From NCBI GenBank assembly GCA_038141425.1, contig JAYQIC010000010.1:434001-498000 (forward strand): DNA of 64,000 nucleotides. Reading direction: 5' to 3'. Below the pieces are notes generated by a model. That model had not been told where the DNA came from, made no database searches, and saw only the letters and a program-made list of their open reading frames with translations. The position numbers and the translations under genes are program-made. Positions 9,078 to 18,791 of this stretch are shown one piece after another. Positions within the stretch are counted from its first letter, which is position 1. Every line of letters begins with the position of its first letter. The DNA comes from UBA7985 sp038141425. GTDB lineage: Bacteria; Pseudomonadota; Alphaproteobacteria; UBA7985.

Positions 9078-9983
9078 ATGAACATGATGAAACTCAACGG
9101 GACCTTCGATGCCATTGATCCCTTTCTTGATGCGGTTGCCCATTGGCAGCAGGACTACCTCAAACTCGATGATGCCCCCTTCTCGGCTGAATTTACTCAA
9201 TACGTTAGCAGTGATTTCCACGTGGGCCGGGTTCAACTCACTGGCCATATCTTGCAGATGGGCAGTCCCATACCGGGTGCGATGAGCTTGGCGCTATATG
9301 ATGAGGATCTCCCGGACACCTTTATTCGTGACCGCGAACTCACCGGTGATGCCTTTGGGCTCGCTGACGAGGGTGAGCAAGGTGCGCTCTATTTTCGCGA
9401 GCGCGCTGACATGATCATTTTCACTGTGCCCATAGCAGCGGTACACGACTTTTTTCAGAAAGATGTCAGCCCCTACCAGCTCCACTTTAGCGCTGAAAAC
9501 CGCAAACGTGCTTTCAGGGAACTCGTGCGCGAAATGAAAGATTTCTCGAACCAACCAGCACAAAACGTCCGGGAGCTTTGCATTCAAAAGGTTTTCGGTT
9601 CCATGACGATTAAGGAGACATGGGACCGCACGAATTCCGAATGGTCTTACCATCATGACATGGTACTGAAGTTTGTTGGCGGCGCGCGAGAAACCACCAA
9701 AGGGCTGTCCGCGTTAATTGACGAGCTGCAACTCAATCGACGTAGGCTGACCTCTCACGTGCAACAGACCTTTGGCCTGACGCTCGTCAGATTTCTCAAA
9801 GTTATTCGGATGAACCGGGCGCGCCGCCTCATACACGAAAAGGGGGCTGAAGAGATTATCGCTGAGATCGCGCAAGATGCTGGGTTATCACATGCGGGCC
9901 GCTTTTCGCGGGAGTTCGCAGACATTTTCGACGAGGCCCCGTCGGACGCGCGTGACCGGGCAAAGCGTCGCCTCAAAACCTAG
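9078..9983 (+). CDS. AraC family transcriptional regulator
   Basis: About 301 residues. The last 90 residues form a double helix-turn-helix of the AraC type: 'NRRRLTSHVQQTFGLTLVRFLKVIRMNRARRLI' followed by 'IIAEIAQDAGLSHAGRFSREFADIFDEAPSDAR'. The N-terminal 200 residues are an unrecognised sensor domain. I prefer ATG at 9078 because AAGGG lies eight bases upstream; a GTG at 9069 is in the same frame but overlaps that site. The gene precedes the short-chain dehydrogenase by 29 bases and may be cotranscribed with it. Its GC content is a little lower than the following genes. Confidence 0.8.
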   Translation: MNMMKLNGTFDAIDPFLDAVAHWQQDYLKLDDAPFSAEFTQYVSSDFHVGRVQLTGHILQMGSPIPGAMSLALYDEDLPDTFIRDRELTGDAFGLADEGEQGALYFRERADMIIFTVPIAAVHDFFQKDVSPYQLHFSAENRKRAFRELVREMKDFSNQPAQNVRELCIQKVFGSMTIKETWDRTNSEWSYHHDMVLKFVGGARETTKGLSALIDELQLNRRRLTSHVQQTFGLTLVRFLKVIRMNRARRLIHEKGAEEIIAEIAQDAGLSHAGRFSREFADIFDEAPSDARDRAKRRLKT

Positions 9984-10012
9984 TCGTTTAAGATACGAGA
10001 GGACACCAGAGC

Positions 10013-10660
10013 ATGCACGTCGTTATCACGGGCGCCAATCGGGGCATTGGCCTCGAACTGGCTAAAATCTACGAATCCCAAGGCTCTCAGGTCAGTAAAA
10101 CCAGCCGCAAGGCCATGCCCGGTTACGTCACCCTCGACGTCAACGATCCGGCATCTCACAAGGCCTTTGCCGCCTCGCTGGACGGAGCACCCGTCGACCT
10201 CTACATCGCCAACGCCGGGATCAATATCCGCAATGATGAGTCTGTCTCCACCGGCTACGCGGCTGACGAATGGGCGCAGACCTTCCAGACCAACGTCACC
10301 GGCGTGTTTCTCGGCATCCAGTCGATGCTCCCCGCCTTGCGCGCATCGCCTGCGCCGAAAATCGCGATCATTTCCTCGCAACTGGCATCATCGACCAATT
10401 CCGGGACTGGCATGCTGACCTACCGCGCCTCAAAGGCCGCCGTTCTCAATCTCGGCCGCAACCTCGCCAAGGAACTGGCCCCGGAGAACCTGCCGGTGGG
10501 GATCTTCCATCCCGGCTGGGTCGTCACCGATATGGGCGGCGCGGGAGCGGATATCACCGTCGATGTTTCGGCCAGCGGGCTGGTCGGGCGCATCGCGGCG
10601 CTCAGCATGGCGAACACCGGGATCTACGAAGATTACAAGGGCGATGCGCTGCCCTATTAA
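10013..10660 (+). CDS. Short-chain dehydrogenase/reductase (C-factor-like)
   Basis: A 215-residue classical SDR that should reduce or oxidise a small carbonyl or alcohol with NAD(P). The cofactor motif TGANRGIG is at the N-terminus, 'NAG' follows in 'LYIANAGIN', and the catalytic serine and YxxxK are seen in 'IISSQLASS' and 'YRASKAA' (Tyr near 138). The short length and 'PGWVVTDMGG' match C-factor-like SDRs. It follows the AraC gene closely and its last four bases overlap the convergent esterase gene. Substrate is not predictable. Confidence 0.85.
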   Translation: MHVVITGANRGIGLELAKIYESQGSQVSKTSRKAMPGYVTLDVNDPASHKAFAASLDGAPVDLYIANAGINIRNDESVSTGYAADEWAQTFQTNVTGVFLGIQSMLPALRASPAPKIAIISSQLASSTNSGTGMLTYRASKAAVLNLGRNLAKELAPENLPVGIFHPGWVVTDMGGAGADITVDVSASGLVGRIAALSMANTGIYEDYKGDALPY

Positions 10661-11727
10661 GCAGGACGCGTCCCTGCCCCGTCGAACAGCCAATCCAGCC
10701 CTTGCCCGAGCCTGCACGCCGCGGCATGCGACGCAGCGCTGACCCCGATCATATGGATAAAGGCGTGCGGAACATCCGGAAAGGTATCGGTCCGCTGCTC
10801 AACCCCGAGCCCATACAGACGGCGGGCAAAGTTCATCCCGCCTTCAAACAGCAGATCGCGCTCGGCCAGTCCCAGATAGGTCGGCGGCAGGCCGGCGCAG
10901 TCCAGCGCCGTGCCCGGTTGCATCCAGGGATGATCACGCTCGGCCGGATCCGGGGCGTAGGTGTTCAAGAACCACGCGGCGGTTTCCCGCGGTAGGCCGA
11001 AGCTGTCAGGCAGCCGACGATTGCCTTCGAGCATGTCTAGCGTTCCGCCAACGGTGGGATAGACCAGCCACAGCCCGTCGATCAGCCCGGAACCAGCCTG
11101 CTGCGCTGCGATCAGCGCCAGATTGCCGCCCGCGCTGTCGCCGCCCAGCACCAATGGCAGGTCTGGCGACGACCAGAGCTGGTTGTCAGCGGCTCCGCGC
11201 AGGCTCGCGATTGCGTCCTCGACCCCGGCAGGAAAGGGATGTTCAGGGGCGAGGCGATACTCCACCGAGATGATTTCAGCACCGCTGGTCTGGCTGATGA
11301 AGCGGCAGAAGTGGTCATGACTGGCGATGCTGCCGATCGAGAAGCCGCCCCCGTGAAAGTAGACGAGGCGACCGCGCGGCAGGCTGGGTGGACGGTAACG
11401 CCGCGCCTGCAGCGGCCCGGCCGCTCCAGACAGGCGCAGGTCATCGGTCCGGGTCTGTGCTTTTGTGCGCCCGAAAAGCAGGCCGAGGCGGTCGTAGCCT
11501 CGCCGAAAGCGCCTCAGGGACAGGCGATGGGGTTTAGGGCCGATGGCGGCCAGCGCCGACATCGCCCCGAGCACGGGATCACCCCAGTCGGGTTCATCGG
11601 CGCGGCGCGCAAACATTGCGGCACCACGCACCCCGGCAGCGACCAGGGCGCCCGCCGGAGAAGGCGGGCTGTGCGGGCCTGATTGCAGGTGCGGGAGGGG
11701 CGTGGATCGAGGGCGGGGTGCGGTCAT
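10657..11727 (-). CDS. Alpha/beta hydrolase, HSL-type esterase
   Basis: A 356-residue serine hydrolase of the hormone-sensitive-lipase group that should cleave short-chain esters. It has the oxyanion-hole motif in 'YFHGGGFSIGS', the nucleophile in 'GDSAGGNLAL', a likely acid in 'LAERDLLFEGG' and the histidine in 'DVPHAFIHM'. The first 60 residues are proline/arginine-rich and not part of the fold; there is no signal peptide, so it is probably cytoplasmic. It converges with the SDR gene (4-base overlap) and is divergent from the Calx-beta-like gene. Confidence 0.85.
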   Translation of the reverse strand: MTAPRPRSTPLPHLQSGPHSPPSPAGALVAAGVRGAAMFARRADEPDWGDPVLGAMSALAAIGPKPHRLSLRRFRRGYDRLGLLFGRTKAQTRTDDLRLSGAAGPLQARRYRPPSLPRGRLVYFHGGGFSIGSIASHDHFCRFISQTSGAEIISVEYRLAPEHPFPAGVEDAIASLRGAADNQLWSSPDLPLVLGGDSAGGNLALIAAQQAGSGLIDGLWLVYPTVGGTLDMLEGNRRLPDSFGLPRETAAWFLNTYAPDPAERDHPWMQPGTALDCAGLPPTYLGLAERDLLFEGGMNFARRLYGLGVEQRTDTFPDVPHAFIHMIGVSAASHAAACRLGQGLDWLFDGAGTRPA

Positions 11728-11883
11728 GCCTGAAAGACTGGAGTGGGATCCATCGGATTACAATGGCCACGGGCTTTAAATGGCGACACCGCCCGTTACA
11801 AACCGAAACATAGCGTTTCTGACCGCAAAGTGGCTTTCGCCTAAACCAAGGGCATCAAACACGTCCACCAAGGAACCGAACAG

Positions 11884-12933
11884 ATGAAAACCGCTATCGT
11901 AACCCTTCTTTCCGTCTTCGCCGTCACCGTCTGTTTCAAGCGCTGCCGGGGCGCAGAAGCCGGACCTCCCTGACGGCCAGCCCCCAGCTGGAGCCAGATG
12001 AGCACAATCATTGTCAATGACGCGATTGCGCCCATTTACACGCCTGTTACCGGGAACGAGAACACGCGCAACAACGACAACGGCAGCAATGACAATGCCA
12101 ATGAGGCCGGAACTTTCGGCTTCACCCCGGTTCTGGCAGCGGCTGACACCACCTTCTCGACCCTGAGCGGTGCCAGCATCGGCCTCGCACAGGATCAGAC
12201 CGCCGGTGTGAACACCGGGGTTACGTTTAACAAAGACAGCAGCAACCAAAATAACAACGACAACCAACCCTCCGAAGGCTCCAACATCGGCGTCGTTGTG
12301 AAGAGTTACGACGGCATCACCATTCAACCCTACGAGCCGAACTGGACCGGTTCGATTGCCGTCAAGCCTGACAACTCCCCCAATGATATCCCCCGCATCA
12401 AGGATCCGAACCCAGCGCCGATCTGTCAGGGCTTTGCCGTCGATAATGTCGAAGCCGTTGAAGGCGAAGATGAGTACAGCAGCCAGATGGTTACCGGTTG
12501 CGCCGGTACGCTGATCACCAACCTCTACTTCAGCGATGGCACCGCCACGCGCATGGAAGACTACGGGACCCTCGCTTCCGCTCAGTACAAGCTCGAAGGA
12601 CAGCCTTGGCAGGAGTTTGTGCCCAGCAGCCCCTTCCGTATCCCGAATGAAGGCTACTTCATGGTCCGCACCAATATCGTCAGCGATGACGAAACCGACG
12701 ACGGTGAAGCCTTCAAGCTGACGGTACGCAGCCAGACCAACCAGGTCGCCACCGGTATGGTCACCATGGTTGACCCGGTTGAAGCCCCGATTGCAGCGTC
12801 GGCGGAAGCCGCTGTGGACTGGTCGGACATGGGTGAAATCGTCGCCAGCCTCGACCTCGATGATCTCAGCCCGAAGCAGGCTCTGGAAGTCCTCTACGCC
12901 CTGCAGGCGATCGAGAACGACAACCGCAACTAA
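11884..12933 (+). CDS. Exported protein with Calx-beta-like domain, two frameshifts near the N-terminus
   Basis: From an ATG at 11998 the frame gives 311 residues, but a better start is the ATG at 11884, which opens a signal peptide (MKTAIVTLLSVFAVT). Around 11929 the frame moves to one reading SVSSAAGAQKPDLPDGQ, a plausible signal-peptidase site, and near 11975 one missing C in a CCCCC run returns it to the main frame. The mature protein is rich in Asn, Asp and Thr and low in Lys. Residues 190-260 of the shorter form, including 'VEAVEGEDEYSS' and 'NIVSDDETDDGEAFKLTV', resemble the acidic calcium-binding strands of Calx-beta domains. Likely secreted or surface-bound; function unknown. Confidence 0.5.
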
Positions 12934-12962
12934 GCTGCGGGCTTCCGCATCACCAACGGATG

Positions 12963-12995
12963 AAGCCGGGACGGGGGCACCCCATCCCGGCTTTT
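12963..12995 (+). terminator. Rho-independent terminator after the Calx-beta-like gene
   Basis: A nine-base inverted repeat, AAGCCGGGA and TCCCGGCTT, encloses a 13-base loop and runs directly into TTTT. It lies 30 bases after the stop at 12933 and 30 bases before the convergent monooxygenase gene ends. Confidence 0.8.
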
Positions 12996-13024
12996 GTCGT
13001 TTCTGGCGTCGGATGATCCCAGCC

Positions 13025-14180
13025 CTAGCGGCGCAGTCCGACACCCAGCGGGGTTTCAGGTACAGCCGCCGGCACCCGACCATAGGCGTGGGGCAATGAG
13101 CAGGTTTTCATCTGCGGCAGCACCCGCGAGCCGAAGTGATCTGCCTCGTCAAGGTGCGGGTAGCCCGAAAGGATGAAAGAGCGGATGCCCATGGCGTGGT
13201 AGGCTTCGAGCTTGGTCAGCACCTGATCCGTCGAGCCGACGATCGCCGCCCCACAGCCCGAACGCGCGCGCCCTACCCCGGTCCACATATGCGGCTCGAT
13301 GTAGCCGTACTCATCGGCGTCATCTCGGTTCTTGGCCTGATGGCTGACCCCCAGCGACTTGGCGTCCAGCGCCCGGTTGCGGATCGCCTCCCCCTGCGCC
13401 TCTTCGAGCTTCGAGATTATATAGTCGGCGTATTCGCGGGCTTCGGCCTCCGTGTCGCGGACGATCACGTGGGTGCGCAGGCCATAATCGAGGGTGCGGT
13501 CGTAGCGCTCGGCCACCTCGTTGACCGCGCGCATGCGCCCCTGCAACGCTTCTACGGTCTCGGGCCACATCAGATAGACGTCACAGTGCTGGCCGCAGAG
13601 TTCAAGCGCATCGGGCGAGTAACCGCCGAAGTACAGTAGTGGACCGCCGGACTGGTAGGGGTCTCACCGGATCGGTGGTCAGACCTTCGAACTGGTAGAC
13701 CTCGCCCTCATGGTGGATCTCATCCCGTGTCCAGGCCTGCTTGAGGATTTCCACCACCTCACGCGAACGCTGGTAGCGGAACGGACTGGGCTCGGTCTGA
13801 CCGGGAAAGTCCGAAGAGATGATGTTGATGGTCAGTCGGCCTTCGAGCATGTGGTCGAGGGTCGCCACCGTCCGCGCGAGCATGATCGGCTGCATCTCCC
13901 CGCAGCGCACGGCCGCGAGCAGGTTGATGCGATCGGTGATGGGCGCGCAGCCCGCGACAAACGAGAGCGTATCCTGCCCGACCTGATAGGACGAAGGGCA
14001 GAGGATATTGCGGAAGCCCTGCGCTTCCGCCGTCTTCACGATATCCGAGCAGTGCGACCAGCTCGAACGGAGGTCACCGTCGGGCACCCCGAGAAACTGA
14101 TAATCGTCCGAGCACAGCGCGGCAAACCAGGAGACTTCACTGGCGTCGAGATCGGGTGAAGTGATGGGGACGATGGTCAT
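13025..14180 (-). CDS. LLM-class flavin-dependent monooxygenase (SsuD-like), one frameshift
   Basis: FMNH2-dependent monooxygenase of the luciferase-like group, related to alkanesulfonate monooxygenase SsuD. The N-terminal part contains 'DIVKTAEAQGFRNILCPSSY', 'DRINLLAAVRCGEMQPIMLART' and 'LEGRLTINIISSDFPGQ', typical of this group; the C-terminal part has 'CDVYLMWPETVEAL' and 'GSTDQVLTKLEAYHAMGIRSFILSGYPHL'. One extra C in a CCCC run (plus-strand GGGG at 13658-13661) splits the frame between 'VRP' and 'YQSGGPLLYFGGYSPDAL'. Joined length is about 385 residues. It is divergent from the GntR gene. Oxidative release of sulfur or carbon from a small molecule is likely; the substrate is unknown. 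Confidence 0.85.
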
Positions 14181-14357
14181 GGCGCAGAGCCCTCAAGTCA
14201 GCAGAAACAATGGTCTTTGCTTAGGCCACGAAAATCATGTAAATCAATGGGGCATCAATTTGGGTTCAAGGCTGACTCACTCTTCTGTTTTTATTGACTT
14301 TCTGAAGGCTCAAACATCGTTTCAGGTATATCAATTTCATCGCCCGGAGACCGAAGT

Positions 14358-15071
14358 ATGGCTCAACGTGCAAACACCCCCGGCGCCCTGCCGATCTATC
14401 AGCAGGTCAGCGAGCTTCTGATCCGCGAAATCGCTGCCGGTCGCCTGCTCGACGGACAGCGCCTGCCGCCTGAGCGGGCGATGGCGGCCGAACACGGTGT
14501 CACGGTGCGCACCTTGCGCAAGGCGCTGGCCGAGCTGACCCGCCGCGGCCTGCTCGACCGGCGGCAGGGCTCGGGCAACTACGTCCGCGTCAACGATGAT
14601 GTCCGCAGCATCTATTCGATGTTCCGGCTGGAGCTGAGCGAGGGCGGCGGGTTGCCGACCGCCCGGCTGCTGAGCCTTGAGGCGCCCGACCGGCCTGCTG
14701 ACTTACCAGCTGACTTCGGTGCGATCGCCGGTGCCACCCGCATCCGCAGGCTTCGCCTGCTCAACGGCATCGCAGTCGCGGTTGAGGAAATCTGGCTGGA
14801 CGGTCGGTTTGGCACCCTGAAGACGGAGGATCTGTCGGACTCGCTTTACCAGACCTACCGCAGCAAACTGGGGTTCTGGATCACCCGGGCCAGCGATCAG
14901 GTCGGACTGGGCGAGGCCCCGGTCTGGTCTCCCGATGGATTTGATCCGCGCCCGGGCACAGCGGTGGGCTTTGTCGAGCGGCTGAGCTGGGCGCAGGCCG
15001 AAGCCCCGGTCGAATTCTCGCGCACGTGGTTTGACCCTGTGCGGGCCCGCTACGTGCAGCGGATCTCGTGA
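14358..15071 (+). CDS. GntR family regulator with UTRA ligand domain
   Basis: A 237-residue repressor-type regulator of the HutC subgroup. The winged helix-turn-helix spans about residues 12-75 ('PIYQQVSELLIREIAAGRL', 'LPPERAMAAEHGVTVRTLRKAL', 'GLLDRRQGSGNYV') and the rest is a UTRA effector domain. It is convergent with the long minus-strand hydantoinase operon (16 bases between stops) and divergent from the monooxygenase gene, so it may control either or both; HutC-type regulators usually sense a pathway metabolite. About 180 bases upstream separate it from the monooxygenase gene and should contain both promoters. Confidence 0.88.
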   Translation: MAQRANTPGALPIYQQVSELLIREIAAGRLLDGQRLPPERAMAAEHGVTVRTLRKALAELTRRGLLDRRQGSGNYVRVNDDVRSIYSMFRLELSEGGGLPTARLLSLEAPDRPADLPADFGAIAGATRIRRLRLLNGIAVAVEEIWLDGRFGTLKTEDLSDSLYQTYRSKLGFWITRASDQVGLGEAPVWSPDGFDPRPGTAVGFVERLSWAQAEAPVEFSRTWFDPVRARYVQRIS

Positions 15072-15086
15072 ACCTGAGGAAGGCCT

Positions 15087-16641
15087 CTATTTCGCCTGCG
15101 GGGCGTTGCCGCCGGAGGCCGAGGACAGCACCACTTCGTCGCCCTCTTCCAGCCCCAGATTGCTGAAAAAGCCGGGCATGACCTCTTCACTTTCACCGCG
15201 CTGCAAGCGGACCTGATTGAGACCGCCGGGCTGCGCGCCTTCCAGCGACCACACCGGCTCAACCCCGTGGGAAGGCCCACCGACATCACCGCCGGGCCGC
15301 GCATGCGGTAGCGGATATCGACCCCACGCCCGCCGGGATGTTCGCCCGGGCTGTGCTTAGGCTCGCCAAGGCGCTTGGCCACCACCTCAAAGCCATAGCG
15401 GGCTTCGGCGACCTCGACCGGGCAGTTGAAGGTGTCGCCATGGTTGGTGGAGAACATGGCGTCATTGCCCGCGCGCTCCGGGGTGGCGCCCCACCCGCCC
15501 ATCTGCGGCTCGACCATAGTAAAGCGGCGGCCCGTGTCCGGGTGAATCCCGGCGATCACCGTGCCGAAAATCGACGCGAAGTGCCCGGCGGGCAGGCTCT
15601 GTTCGGCGTGCCCGGCGATACAGCGCCAGAGCATGTCGACCAGCCGGATCCGCGTCTCGAAGTAGTAGCCATGGGGCGCCTCCGGCCCGGGATCAAAGAT
15701 CGTCCCCGGTTCGGTGATCAGGACCAGCGGTGAGAACGAACCAGCGTTGGCGTAGCGGTTGGGGTCGGTCAGCGCCTTGAACAGGATCTGGCAGGCGATC
15801 AGCGTCCCGTCGCGGCTGGTGTTGTAGGGGCCGGCGGTCGCCGGTGGCGCACCGCGCACGTCAACCTCGAACCGCTCGTCGGAAATGGTGATCACGGCCT
15901 TCCACTCCGCGCCGTCGTCCTGTCGCTGCGCCACTTCAAAGCGGCCTTTGGGCAGGCGTGCGAGACCGGCCAGCGCCCGCTGCCGCCCCGCCGTTCGGGC
16001 GTTGGTGATGGCTGTCTGCAGCGTCTCGACACCGTAGCGCTGGCACAGGCCCCGGATCAGTCCGGCGGCCCGCCGCCCGGCGGAGACCTGCGCCCAGAGA
16101 TCACCCGTAACAAAGTCAGGAAGCCTTGAGTTCGAGCGGATGATATCCGCCACCGCCTCATTCCGCTGACCACGTCGGAACAGCCGTACCACCGGCAGGC
16201 GCAGGCCCTCGGCCACGATTTCGGTCACTTCGGTCGACATCGACCCCGGCGTGCGCCCACCGATATCCCCCCAGTGCGCGATGGAGGCGACCCACGCCAC
16301 CCGCTGCCCCTCGAAGAACACCGGCTCGGCGACGACCATGTCGTTGAGATGGGTCACCCCGCCGTGGTTGGGATCATTGACAAGGAAAACATCGCCTTCC
16401 CCGATCTCGCCCTGGTCCTGCGCGAGGATAGACGTCACCGACTTGTCCAGCACGCCGACGAAGGACGGGATCCCTGCCCCTGAGCTGACCAGCGCACCGT
16501 CGGCGTCGGTGATGCCGGTGCCGACGTCCAGCACCTCGTAGATGATCGGGCTCATCGCGGTTTTGCGCAGCACCTCAAACATCTCGTCGGCGGCCGATTC
16601 CAGCGCCGACTCAACAACCGCAAGCGTAAGGGGTCAGACAT
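15087..16641 (-). CDS. Hydantoinase B/oxoprolinase family protein (second HyuB), two frameshifts
   Basis: HyuB-type subunit of ATP-dependent hydantoinases/oxoprolinases/acetone-carboxylase relatives, which works with a HyuA ATPase subunit. Typical stretches are 'RKTAMSPIIYEVLDVGTGITD', 'NDPNHGGVTHLNDM', 'HWGDIGGRTPGSMSTEVTEI' and 'FTMVEPQMGGWGATPERAGND'. The ATG at 16639-16641 gives MSDP; one C missing from a run at about 16630 breaks the frame before 'LTLAVVESALESAADEM'. A second missing base near 15270 breaks it before 'HGVEPVWSLEGAQPGGLNQ'. The restored frame ends at TAG 15087-15089. It is a paralogue of the HyuB at 19624 and lacks its own HyuA beside it. Confidence 0.85.
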
Positions 16642-17731
16642 CAATCCTGACCGCGTCCCTTGGCAGATCAGAGAGGATTTCCGGTCCATCGGCACGCAGG
16701 ATCACGATCTCTTCCAGCCGTAGCCCGAAGCGGTCGGGCAGATAGATCCCCGGCTCGATCGAAAACACCATGCCCTCGTCGAGCACGGTCTGAGAGCTGC
16801 CGGTGATGTAGGGTGGTTCGTGCACTTCCGTTCCCAGACCGTGACCGGTGCGGTGGACGAAGTACTCGCCATAGCCCGCCTCGGCGATGACATTGCGCGC
16901 GGCATCGTCGACGACGTGCGCCTTCACGCCGGGCCGGGCCGCCGCCATGGCAGCCTCGACCGCGCGGTTAACGATATCGTGGATCTCGGCATAGCCTTCC
17001 GGCCCATCGCCGAGCAGCACCATGCGGGTGATATCCGAGGAATAGCCCTCGAAGCCTGCGCCGATATCGACCACCACAGCGTCGCCGGCCTGCAGCTTGC
17101 TCTGGCCGGTATGATGGTGCGGGAAGGCGCCGTTGCGGCCCGCGCCGACGATGGAAAACAGCGGACGCGCGCCCATGCCGGAGAAGGTATCGCGGGCAAC
17201 CTGCGCAACCTCCAGCTCGGTGACGCCCGGGCGCATGGCGGCCCAGGCTGCCTTCATCGCCGTATCCGCCTGCGTGGCGTTGGTCTTCAGGGTTCGGTAT
17301 TCGCCGTCTTCCTTGCGCATGCGCAGGGCGCCGATGGTGGCGGCCGTGAAGTGCCGGGCAGCAGCGGGCAGCGCGTCGGTGATCAGGGCGGCGTGGTCGG
17401 CGCGCATGCACTCGTCGAGCACCAGCGCGGAAAACGATCCGGCGCCGAAGTCGCTGAGCAGCTGACCCAGCGCGGCATCGGGGCCATCAGCGTCGGCCCA
17501 GTTATAAAACGCCATATCGGTCTGCTCGCGGGCGCTGTCCGCCTCCAGCGCTGGCATGAGGAAGGCTTCGCGGTCCCGCGAAATCAGCGCGATGCAAGGG
17601 CGCTCGTCACCGTGCGGCCGCACGTCTAGAAGCCATGCCATATGCGCACCCGGCGCGAGGGCGACCAGATCGATGCCTTCGGTGCGCATGACCTCACGCA
17701 GGCGGGACAGTCTGTCGGGTTGGTCTGACAT
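16634..17731 (-). CDS. M24 family metallopeptidase (Xaa-Pro dipeptidase/creatinase-like)
   Basis: A 365-residue pita-bread fold enzyme: a creatinase-like N-terminal domain (to about residue 140) and a catalytic domain. Metal ligands are visible in order: Asp in 'DAVVVDIGAGFEGYSSDITRM', His in 'HRTGHGLGTEVHEPPY', Glu in 'FSIEPGIYL' and Glu in 'LRLEEIVIL'. Such enzymes cleave Xaa-Pro bonds or C-N bonds of amidines such as creatine. The ATG at 17731 is chosen because AGGAG lies seven bases before it. The stop overlaps the start of the second HyuB gene by a few bases, supporting a shared operon and pathway. Confidence 0.88.
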   Translation of the reverse strand: MSDQPDRLSRLREVMRTEGIDLVALAPGAHMAWLLDVRPHGDERPCIALISRDREAFLMPALEADSAREQTDMAFYNWADADGPDAALGQLLSDFGAGSFSALVLDECMRADHAALITDALPAAARHFTAATIGALRMRKEDGEYRTLKTNATQADTAMKAAWAAMRPGVTELEVAQVARDTFSGMGARPLFSIVGAGRNGAFPHHHTGQSKLQAGDAVVVDIGAGFEGYSSDITRMVLLGDGPEGYAEIHDIVNRAVEAAMAAARPGVKAHVVDDAARNVIAEAGYGEYFVHRTGHGLGTEVHEPPYITGSSQTVLDEGMVFSIEPGIYLPDRFGLRLEEIVILRADGPEILSDLPRDAVRIDV

Positions 17732-17756
17732 GGTATTTCTCCTGTGGTTGTGCGGC

Positions 17757-18767
17757 TCAGCCGGGGGCATTGCCGGTTTCGACGACGACCTTGCCGTGGC
17801 TCTCGCGCGGCTGGCTCAGATAGTCCCAGGCATCACGGTATTGCTCCATGGGATAGACCCGGTCGATTTGCGGGGCAATCTGCCCGTCCTTGAGCGCGGC
17901 GTAGACGAAGTCCAGTCCTCGTTGCAACGCCTCCGGGTTCTCGACGTAGTTAAACAGCGAATAGGGGTGGAAGGTCGCATTGGCCTGAAACATGTCAACG
18001 ATCGGCAACTGCGGAAACACCCCGTCGAGGGTGCCGTAGAAGAAGATCGTGGCGCCCTTGGCCAGCGCCGGGCTGTAGCGGGCGATCATGCCCTGCCCCA
18101 CGGGGTCGAAAGCGACATGCGCGCCGACCCCGTCGGTGGCCGCATGGATTGCGGCGGCGATGTCGGTCTCTTCCCCCGTGACGATGACGTGGTCCGCGCC
18201 ATTGGCCCGCAAATAGGCTTCGTTGGCGGCAAAGCGGGTGGTGGTGATCATGGTGGCACCCGCCATCCGGCCCAGTTGCAGCGCCGCTGTCCCCGCAGTC
18301 GACGTCCCCGCCGTTGCCAGAACGTTGGTCCCGGGACCGGCCCTGGAAATATCGATCACGGGGTAGAAGGCCGTCATATACTGCATCCAGACCGAGGTCG
18401 CTTCGACGGCACTCAGGCCCTCGGGCGCCGGGGTGATGTAGCGGGCATCGACCACAGCGAAATCAGCGCTGGTGCCCGCGTTGTCGTAGAAATACGGCAG
18501 CGTGCAGTAGCGCTGCCCCACGGTGATGCCTTCGACACCGGGACCAACCTGATCGACGACCCGGTCGCCTCCATCCCGATCCGCGCCGGGAACCTGGGGA
18601 AAGCTGAAGGAATAGCGGTCGAGCATCAGGTCCATGTCGCCCCAGTTGAGGGCGAAGGCCTCGATCCGCAGGCGGACTTCCCCCGGCCCGGCCGTGCCCG
18701 GCTCGCAATCCTGCAGCACCAGACCGGGGTAGCCGTCGTAGCCGTTGATCACCCATTCGCGTGCCAT
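17757..18767 (-). CDS. MDR-family zinc-type alcohol dehydrogenase / quinone oxidoreductase-like protein
   Basis: A 336-residue medium-chain dehydrogenase/reductase. It shows the GroES-like N-terminal domain ('PGEVRLRIEAFALNWGDMDLM', 'PGADRDGGDRVVDQVGPGVEG') and the nucleotide-binding part ('VLATAGTSTAGTAALQLGRMAGATMITTT', 'AYLRANGADHVI', 'VAFDPVGQGMIA'). The catalytic-zinc cysteine pattern of alcohol dehydrogenases is not seen, so it is closer to the zinc-free quinone oxidoreductase branch. It lies inside the hydantoinase operon between the racemase and M24 genes. Substrate unknown. Confidence 0.85.
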   Translation of the reverse strand: MAREWVINGYDGYPGLVLQDCEPGTAGPGEVRLRIEAFALNWGDMDLMLDRYSFSFPQVPGADRDGGDRVVDQVGPGVEGITVGQRYCTLPYFYDNAGTSADFAVVDARYITPAPEGLSAVEATSVWMQYMTAFYPVIDISRAGPGTNVLATAGTSTAGTAALQLGRMAGATMITTTRFAANEAYLRANGADHVIVTGEETDIAAAIHAATDGVGAHVAFDPVGQGMIARYSPALAKGATIFFYGTLDGVFPQLPIVDMFQANATFHPYSLFNYVENPEALQRGLDFVYAALKDGQIAPQIDRVYPMEQYRDAWDYLSQPRESHGKVVVETGNAPG

Positions 18768-18791
18768 CGCCCGTCTCCTGTCTATGCTGCG

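Noticed and set aside
11776..13083. A 435-codon minus-strand frame opposite the Calx-beta-like gene
   Set aside because: Shadow composition rich in Gly, Val and Arg with no domain, and it crosses the terminator at 12963-12995.
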